Shown here piece after piece: positions 58,769 to 64,000 of a DNA stretch of 64,000 nt. The notes under the pieces were generated by a model, which searched no databases, had not been told where the DNA came from, and was given only the letters and a program-made list of their open reading frames with translations. The DNA lies in assembly GCA_022820125.1 (NCBI GenBank), contig JAJEGA010000013.1, forward strand, positions 1 to 64,000, given 5' to 3'. The position numbers were made by a program, and so were the translations under genes. Position 1 is the first letter of the stretch. Every line of letters begins with the position of its first letter. This DNA comes from Anaerolineae bacterium (GTDB taxonomy: Bacteria > Chloroflexota > Anaerolineae > Aggregatilineales > Phototrophicaceae).

Positions 58769-60232
58769 ATGCCCGAAAAACCCCACATCATCATCTTCAA
58801 TCCCGATCAATGGCGCGGCGATGTCATGGGCCATCTCGGCAATCCCGCCGCCGTCACGCCGAACTTGGATCGGATTGTTGAGAACGATGCCGTCTCCTTT
58901 CGTTACGCCTTCTGCCAGAATCCCGTCTGCACGCCCAGCCGCTGTTCGTTCATGACCGGCTGGTATCCGCACGTCCGCGGGCATCGCACCATGTTCCACA
59001 TGCTGCAGCCGGATGAACCGGTGCTGCTAAAATACCTCAAGGACAATGGCTATTTCGTCTGGTGGGGCGGCAAGAACGACCTCGTTCCGCGGCAGGACGG
59101 TTTCGCCGAATATTGCGATGTCAAGTACGAAGCGCCGCGCGAATTGCAGCCCAATCTGCACCGCGCCGACGAGTGGCGGGGCGATCCCGCAGGCGACAAC
59201 TATTATTCATTCTACGCCGGCAAGCTGGAAGCGGGGGAAGAAGAAGTTTACTACGACAACGACTGGGCGATGGTTGATGGCGCTGTTGACTTGATCCGAA
59301 ACGCGCCGCCGGATCAGCCGCTGTGCATTTACCTCCCGCTGGGATACCCGCATCCGCCCTACGGCGTCGAAGAGCCCTGGTACAGCCAGATCGACCGCGA
59401 CCGTATTCCGGCGCGCATTCCCAGCCCCGGCTGGGAAAAGAAGCCGAGCCTCGTCGCCGGCATCTACGAGCGGCAGGGCTTAACGGGCTGGAGCGAGGAG
59501 CGCTTCACCGAGCTGCGCGCGACCTATTACGGCATGTGCGCCCGCGTCGACGCGCAGTTTGGCATGGTCGTCGCCGCCTTGAAAGAGCGCGGCGCCTACG
59601 AAGACAGCGCCATCTTCTTCTTTTCCGATCACGGCGATTTCACCGGCGATTACGGGCTGGTCGAAAAGACGCAGAATACCTTTGAAGACTGCCTGACGCG
59701 CGTGCCGCTCATCGTCAAGCCGCCGGCTGACGCGCCGATAAATCCGGGCATCCGCGATCAACTGGTGGAGTTGATCGATTTCACCGCGACCGCCTACGAA
59801 TGGGCCGGCATCAAGCCGGATTACGATCACTTTGGGCGCTCGCTTTCGGGGCTGATCGGCGGCGCTGTTGATGAGCATCGCGACGCCGTCTTCTGCGAGG
59901 GCGGGCGCCTAATCGGCGAGGAACAGGCGATGGAGAAAGACAGCCCGTCCTTCTATGATCCGGCGGGTTTGTATTGGCCCCGCGTTCAACTGCAGGGAAG
60001 CGAAGCTGGCGAGCATAGCAAGGCGACGATGTGCCGAACGCGCGACTTCAAATATGTGCGCCGCCTATACGAAAGCGATGAGCTATACGACCTGCGGCGC
60101 GACCCAGGCGAAGTGCAGAATCGCATTGACGACCCGGCTTATGCGGACGTTTTAACGCAACTGCGCGAGCGGATGCTGACCTGGTATCAGACGACCTGCG
60201 ACGTGGTGCCCTACAAAACGGATGTGCGCTGA
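58769..60232 (+). CDS. type I sulfatase
   Basis: 487 residues. ATG 58769 has AGGAGG 6 bases upstream. The sulfatase signature is C-T-P-S-R (C54 in NPVCTPSRCSFMTGWYPHVRGHR), where Cys is converted to formylglycine by a separate enzyme. Metal-binding segments are IIIFNPDQWRGDVMGHLG at the start and FFFSDHGDFTGDYGL in the middle. No signal peptide is seen, so it probably acts in the cytoplasm on imported sulfate esters. Such sulfatases are numerous in bacteria living on sulfated polysaccharides. It is not in an operon with the toxin pair. Confidence 0.92.
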   Translation: MPEKPHIIIFNPDQWRGDVMGHLGNPAAVTPNLDRIVENDAVSFRYAFCQNPVCTPSRCSFMTGWYPHVRGHRTMFHMLQPDEPVLLKYLKDNGYFVWWGGKNDLVPRQDGFAEYCDVKYEAPRELQPNLHRADEWRGDPAGDNYYSFYAGKLEAGEEEVYYDNDWAMVDGAVDLIRNAPPDQPLCIYLPLGYPHPPYGVEEPWYSQIDRDRIPARIPSPGWEKKPSLVAGIYERQGLTGWSEERFTELRATYYGMCARVDAQFGMVVAALKERGAYEDSAIFFFSDHGDFTGDYGLVEKTQNTFEDCLTRVPLIVKPPADAPINPGIRDQLVELIDFTATAYEWAGIKPDYDHFGRSLSGLIGGAVDEHRDAVFCEGGRLIGEEQAMEKDSPSFYDPAGLYWPRVQLQGSEAGEHSKATMCRTRDFKYVRRLYESDELYDLRRDPGEVQNRIDDPAYADVLTQLRERMLTWYQTTCDVVPYKTDVR

Positions 60233-60292
60233 GCTATTGTGGCGATTTCACTTCCCTCCTTGTGGGGGCAAGGGGCTAGGGCATGGGGGCGC

Positions 60293-61894
60293 TCAACCGC
60301 AGCCAGCCGACAAGCCATACTGCAAGCTGAGGCGCTGGTTGGCCGGCAAACCATCGAGCCGGCATGCGACGCCGTTGCTCCAGACGACGCGCAGATCCGC
60401 GCTGGCGTTGGCGCCCAAGCCGAAATGCAGCGGCAGTTGATTGTTGCCGCCCAGCCCGGCGCCGATGCGAACCGCCTGCATCTGGGTGATGCCATCCGGT
60501 GTACTCAAGTAGACGCGCGTCCCGACCGCGTCGCGATTCACGTCAACGCCGTTTCCGCGCAGCTCCACTGAAAGCCAGCGATTGCGCCCACCTTGATTCT
60601 GGTACAGCCTATAGCCGCTATTCCAATTGCCGGTGACCAGGTCCAGGTCGCCATCGCGGTCATAATCGGCATAGGCGACGCCCAGGGTCGGCAGCGCTTC
60701 ATCAATGCCGCTCGTCTCGCTGACATCGGCGAAACTGGATTCCCCGCTGTTGTGGAAGAGGGCGTCCGCGCGCGGGTTCATGAAGCTGGTTTCGAGCTCG
60801 GGAAAGGTCTGGAAGAATTCGGTCGCGGCGACATAGAGATCCTGCCAGCCGTCATTGTCGAAATCGAAGAAGACGGCGCCCCAGCCGACCCCGCTACCTG
60901 GACCCAGATTGATGGCGACGCCGGCTGAATGCGCCCGGCTGCGGAAGTCGCCGTCATCGTTGCGCAGCAGGTACATCGTATAAACCATGTCGGTGATGTA
61001 GAGATCGAGATCGCCGTCGTTGTCGTAATCGGCCGCATCGACGCCCATGCCGTTGATCAGCAGGCCGCTCCCGCTTTCATCGGACGCGTTCGTCCAGCAC
61101 CAATGGGCGCAGCCGGCGCCGTCATTGCGCCAGAGCACATTGCCGATTTCGTTCTGCAGCTTGTCGTTGACGACATAGATATCCTGGTCGCCATCGCCGT
61201 CGTAATCAAGGAAGGCGGGCGCGAAACCGGCGCCCAGCGTATAGGCGTAATCCAGCGTCAGCGTGACATCGGTGAAGCTGCCGTCGCCATTGTTGTGATA
61301 AAGGCGGTCAGCCTGCGCCGAGAAATCAACCGGGTCGCATTCGGGGAAGCAGGACCAATTCGTCAGGTAAAGATCGAGCCAGCCATCGCTGTCGTAATCG
61401 CCCCAGGCGGCTGACGTGCCTTTGCCGGTGTCGCCGACGCCGGCGCGCAGGGTGACATCGGTGAAGCCTTCGCCGCCCTCGTTGCGGAAGAGCCGATTGG
61501 CGCCGAAGTTGACAATGTAGAGATCAAGCCAGCCGTCGTTGTTGTAATCAGCCCAGGTGGCGCCGCCGCTCGGCACATCGGGAGGGCTGAGCTGCTGCGA
61601 GAATTCGGAGACGGTGAACGCGCCATCGCCATTGTTGCGGTAAAGCACATTGGGATCGAGATTGCCGGTGACGAAAAGATCGATCCAGCCATCGCGGTCG
61701 TAATCGCCCCAGGCTTGCCCGATTGCCAGGTAGCCTCGCATCGCGTCTTTGTCGTCCCAGATGGCGCGGTGGGTGGCAGTAATGCCGGCTTCGGCGCTGA
61801 CATCGACGAATATCGGAGAATCTGGCTGGGCGGATGTGAATGCGCCCGATACAAAGCTGACGAGCAGAATTAGGAATCGGATTGCATTTGCCAT
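60293..61894 (-). CDS. secreted FG-GAP/VCBS repeat protein with UnbV/ASPIC C-terminal domain
   Basis: 533 residues. ATG 61894 starts a signal peptide (AIRFLILLVSFVSGAFTSAQ). Seven calcium-binding D-x-D-x-D-G loops of FG-GAP/VCBS blades (DYDRDGWIDL, DYNNDGWLDL, DYDSDGWLDL, DYDGDGDQDI, DYDNDGDLDL, DFDNDGWQDL, DYDRDGDLDL) make a beta propeller. The C-terminal domain (WLSVELRGNGVDVNRDAVGTRV, RIGAGLGGNNQLPLHFGLG) is the UnbV/ASPIC domain. It is probably a surface or secreted adhesion or ligand-binding protein. The frame extends upstream into a palindromic repeat, which is not part of the protein. The gene converges with the sulfatase gene. Confidence 0.9.
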   Translation of the reverse strand: MANAIRFLILLVSFVSGAFTSAQPDSPIFVDVSAEAGITATHRAIWDDKDAMRGYLAIGQAWGDYDRDGWIDLFVTGNLDPNVLYRNNGDGAFTVSEFSQQLSPPDVPSGGATWADYNNDGWLDLYIVNFGANRLFRNEGGEGFTDVTLRAGVGDTGKGTSAAWGDYDSDGWLDLYLTNWSCFPECDPVDFSAQADRLYHNNGDGSFTDVTLTLDYAYTLGAGFAPAFLDYDGDGDQDIYVVNDKLQNEIGNVLWRNDGAGCAHWCWTNASDESGSGLLINGMGVDAADYDNDGDLDLYITDMVYTMYLLRNDDGDFRSRAHSAGVAINLGPGSGVGWGAVFFDFDNDGWQDLYVAATEFFQTFPELETSFMNPRADALFHNSGESSFADVSETSGIDEALPTLGVAYADYDRDGDLDLVTGNWNSGYRLYQNQGGRNRWLSVELRGNGVDVNRDAVGTRVYLSTPDGITQMQAVRIGAGLGGNNQLPLHFGLGANASADLRVVWSNGVACRLDGLPANQRLSLQYGLSAGCG

Positions 61895-62115
61895 GAAGGC
61901 GCGCCTCGAAGTTACAAAATTGTAGGGGCGATTAACCTGATCGCCCGCCATGATTGACTGGTCGGATGCGGGCGACCTGATAGGTAGCCCCTGCAAGTTC
62001 CTTCGTGTTCGGGTATCTTATGTCCAACATACGATACCTTCGATTATTAAAAATACATTCACAGCGGTGAATATGGGCGACCCGGCGGTTTGCCCACCAT
62101 GAATCGCCTGAGCCA
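61895..62115. other. intergenic region with palindromes, about 220 bases
   Basis: Holds the repeat pair at 61921-61996 and a GGGCGACCC/GGTTTGCCC-type remnant near 62074-62095. The AT-rich stretch TTCGATTATTAAAAATACATTC (about 62039-62060) may contain a minus-strand promoter for the FG-GAP gene, but boxes are not convincing. Confidence 0.4.
61921..61996. repeat. paired GGGCG palindromes in inverted order
   Basis: TGTAGGGGCGATTAACCTGA with following TCGCCC at 61921-61947 and GGGCGACCTGATAGGTAGCC with CCTGCA at 61970-61994. The layout is the same as at 4423-4496 and 33331-33401: one copy in each direction about 25 bases apart. Confidence 0.75.
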
Positions 62116-63726
62116 CTAGCGCGCTGTCGTCCGCGCGTAGGGCGGCCAATCCAGCGGCACCCCCAACTCATCTTTCAACAGGCACTGGAAATCGCGCAGG
62201 TGGCTCTCGGTATTGCGCACTTGGCGCGGCTTCAGCCCCTTATCCAGACAGTAAGCCGCCAGCGCGCCGGCTGATTCGCCGATATTCCACTCCACCGGAT
62301 GCAGGCGATAGCAACCGTTGGTGATATGGGTGACGCCCAGGTTCTTGCAGGCCGGCAGCAGGTTCTCGACCCGCTGCGGGATCAACGCGCCCAGCGGGAT
62401 CTGGAAGGGATAGCAACTGATGTCGATGTAATTGCGCATGCCGGTGCTGGGATGCAGGTCAATGCGGTAGCTGCCGATGCCGACGCTGTCATCGAATTGC
62501 TCGGCGCTGTCCATGCCTGCGCGCTGCTGGACGCCGACATGCTCTTCCAACACCGTGAACTCTGCCAGGATGCGCCGCGCTTCCCGCACGTAGACATATT
62601 TCGCCATGCCATCGCTGGTGCCGACAATATCGGGACGCAAGCGCAGCCCCGGATAACCATAGCCTTTTCCATCCGTGCGCGGCGCTTCCGTCTGCATCCA
62701 ATACAGGAAAGCGAAACTCAGCTGCTTGCATTCGCGCAGGGCAGCTTGCTTGACATCTTCGCCCACGCCGAGCAGGGGCTTGAGCCAATAATCGATCTGG
62801 GGCCAGTTGACCAGCGTGATATCACTGGGGAAGGCGCCCTCGGGGTAGTGGTCTTTGTAGAGAATGCGACGGAAATGCCAGAGATCGCCCGGTCCGCCGG
62901 TGTAGCGATGGCGAAAGTCGGCATGGAAGATTTGGCGGTGGACCGGCTCCAGCGTTTGCGGGCTGGAATAATGCCAGCTCAGATTCTTGTCGGGCCAGAA
63001 ATCGGCTTTATAGTCGCGCCAAAAATCGTAGCCTTCCGGCTTGTCGATGGTATGGTCTTCGCCGTCAAGATGGTCGATGGCGAAACACCAGGAAATCGAC
63101 TGCTGATCGAGCGGCAAGGGATCGCCTTCGACGGCATGCATCTCGCCGGTTTGCGCTTGGCTCTCGGCGCCGATGATGGATTCGACACCCGCCAGTTCAA
63201 GCAGGTCGCCCAACTCGGTGGCATCGAGGATATAGGGCGCGGATACAACGAGTTGATCGCCGGTGCGCGTATCTTCCAGCGTGACCGCCAGCATGCGGTC
63301 GCCATCGGTCTCGGCTGCTACAGGAATGTGATCGAGCAGAATGTCGAGTTGCCTGCTCGAACGGTAGCGGGAGAGCATCTCTTCGATCACAGCCAAACCG
63401 ATGCGCGGTTCATGGCAGAGGCGGCTGACGTTGCCTTGGCCCGGGTTCCAGTTCATGGTGTGGCGCGCTTTGTCCGTGAGCGGGTAGTTGCGGCGGTAAT
63501 AATCGCGCACGCCATCGGAGAAGCGCATGTAGCTGGCGGTGGCGCCGCATTGATCGACCCAGGGATTCTCGTCCGGCGGGACCGCCTGCGCCGTCAGTTG
63601 CCCGCCGATCCAGTCGGTCTCCTCAGTCATGATGACGCGCTTGCCCAGGCGCAGCGCCGCCAGCGCAGCCCCGATCGCGCCGGTGCCGCCGCCGACGATG
63701 AGAATGTCGCAAGTCCGTTCTTTCAT
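62116..63726 (-). CDS. FAD-dependent oxidoreductase (FAD_oxidored type)
   Basis: 536 residues. ATG 63726 has AAGGA upstream. The dinucleotide-binding start CDILIVGGGTGAIGAALAAL and the TEETDWIGGQLTAQ segment (GG motif) are typical. The C-terminal part has ITNGCYRLHPVEWNIGESAGALAAYCLDKG, characteristic of this group. Members are flavoenzymes that oxidise carbohydrate- or polyol-type substrates; the precise substrate is not known. There is no signal peptide. It diverges from the coiled-coil gene at 63822, and the shared AT-rich region holds at least one strong promoter. Confidence 0.88.
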   Translation of the reverse strand: MKERTCDILIVGGGTGAIGAALAALRLGKRVIMTEETDWIGGQLTAQAVPPDENPWVDQCGATASYMRFSDGVRDYYRRNYPLTDKARHTMNWNPGQGNVSRLCHEPRIGLAVIEEMLSRYRSSRQLDILLDHIPVAAETDGDRMLAVTLEDTRTGDQLVVSAPYILDATELGDLLELAGVESIIGAESQAQTGEMHAVEGDPLPLDQQSISWCFAIDHLDGEDHTIDKPEGYDFWRDYKADFWPDKNLSWHYSSPQTLEPVHRQIFHADFRHRYTGGPGDLWHFRRILYKDHYPEGAFPSDITLVNWPQIDYWLKPLLGVGEDVKQAALRECKQLSFAFLYWMQTEAPRTDGKGYGYPGLRLRPDIVGTSDGMAKYVYVREARRILAEFTVLEEHVGVQQRAGMDSAEQFDDSVGIGSYRIDLHPSTGMRNYIDISCYPFQIPLGALIPQRVENLLPACKNLGVTHITNGCYRLHPVEWNIGESAGALAAYCLDKGLKPRQVRNTESHLRDFQCLLKDELGVPLDWPPYARTTAR

Positions 63727-63752
63727 GGTTGATTCCTTATACTTTCGCATCT

Positions 63753-63782
63753 TTGACAATTCCAGCACGAGTGTATTATACT
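63753..63782 (+). promoter_or_regulatory. sigma-70-type promoter for the gene at 63822
   Basis: TTGACA (63753-63758) and TATACT (63777-63782) lie 18 bases apart, near consensus. On the other strand, TATAAT (63780-63775) overlaps the same bases and could serve the FAD gene, giving a back-to-back arrangement. Confidence 0.65.
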
Positions 63783-63821
63783 CGCGCTATCAGTGGCAAG
63801 TTACCATCAGTAAGGATTGTC

Positions 63822-64000
63822 GTGGATCAAGCGCAAATTCTCACACTTCTTGGGCTGGCGATGAATGCCGTCGTGATGGTCTTTATGATGCTTGGTTACT
63901 TCCGGCGCTTCGCCACGAAGGACGACATCAAGGATCTGAGCGACAGGCTGGTCAATGTAGAAAATAGGCTGGTCAATGTCGAAACGGGGCTGGTCAATGT
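63822..64000 (+). CDS. membrane-anchored coiled-coil protein with 7-residue repeats, partial
   Basis: GTG 63822 (AAGGA 6 bases upstream) begins a frame that runs off the window. About 59 residues are visible: a membrane helix (LLGLAMNAVVMVFMMLGYF), a basic stretch, then FATKDDIKDLSDRLVNVENR and repeats of RLVNVE-type heptads. It has the same outline as the genes at 4547 and 38424. The function is unknown. Confidence 0.65.
   Translation, partial: MDQAQILTLLGLAMNAVVMVFMMLGYFRRFATKDDIKDLSDRLVNVENRLVNVETGLVN

Noticed and set aside
62299-63732. Long plus-strand open frame of 477 codons
   Set aside because: Antisense of the FAD-dependent oxidoreductase gene.

Overview
The window looks like chromosomal DNA from a free-living or host-associated member of the Chloroflexota (Anaerolineae-like). 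This is inferred from the roughly 60% GC coding style, a secreted protein with proline-rich PTNTP repeats typical of that phylum, many paralogous ABC transporters, and short GGGCG/CGCCC palindromes scattered between genes. No rRNA or tRNA gene and no CRISPR array were seen.

Layout. 1-3.2 kb: the tail of an IS3-type transposase, a glycerol-type ABC permease with a small DUF2160-like membrane partner, and a scarred region with two head-to-head IS481 remnants and a GIY-YIG nuclease gene. 3.2-6.0 kb: two tandem NMT1/THI5-like binding proteins with no permease nearby. 6.1-9 kb: a large secreted repeat protein. 9.0-14.5 kb: a sugar ABC transporter (binding protein plus two permeases) bracketed by two paralogous fatty-acid/sterol hydroxylases. 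14.5-21.5 kb: a secreted protein broken at a poly-C tract, a DeoR regulator, a PhyH-PhyH-enolase-superfamily operon, a ParDE-like toxin pair and an aldo/keto reductase. 21.5-33.3 kb: a desaturase; a Ugp-like system (binding protein, two permeases, ATPase, glycerophosphodiesterase) in which one permease carries an N-terminal PDZ domain; a MetE-like protein; and a B12-dependent diol/glycerol dehydratase with fused large and medium subunits. 33.4-41.2 kb: sugar-acid catabolism, with three enolase-superfamily dehydratases (one glucarate-dehydratase-like), a DHDPS-family aldolase/dehydratase and two Gfo/Idh oxidoreductases. 41.3-58 kb: a complete oligopeptide-type ABC importer interrupted by a lower-GC two-gene cassette, followed by five DUF917 proteins, a hydantoinase/oxoprolinase-like protein, a RhuM-family gene and a cysteine-rich secreted protein with an HExxH motif. 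58-64 kb: a VapBC pair, a sulfatase, an FG-GAP/UnbV protein, an FAD-dependent oxidoreductase and the start of a membrane coiled-coil protein.

Taken together the genes describe a heterotroph that imports glycerol, glycerophosphodiesters, sugars, sugar acids and small peptide-like or hydantoin-like compounds and breaks them down by dehydration and redox chemistry. The least familiar parts are the PDZ-containing ABC permease, the two-gene cassette coupled by ATGA overlaps to the peptide permease, the run of DUF917 paralogues, and the palindrome family whose inner stems differ between copies but stay paired.
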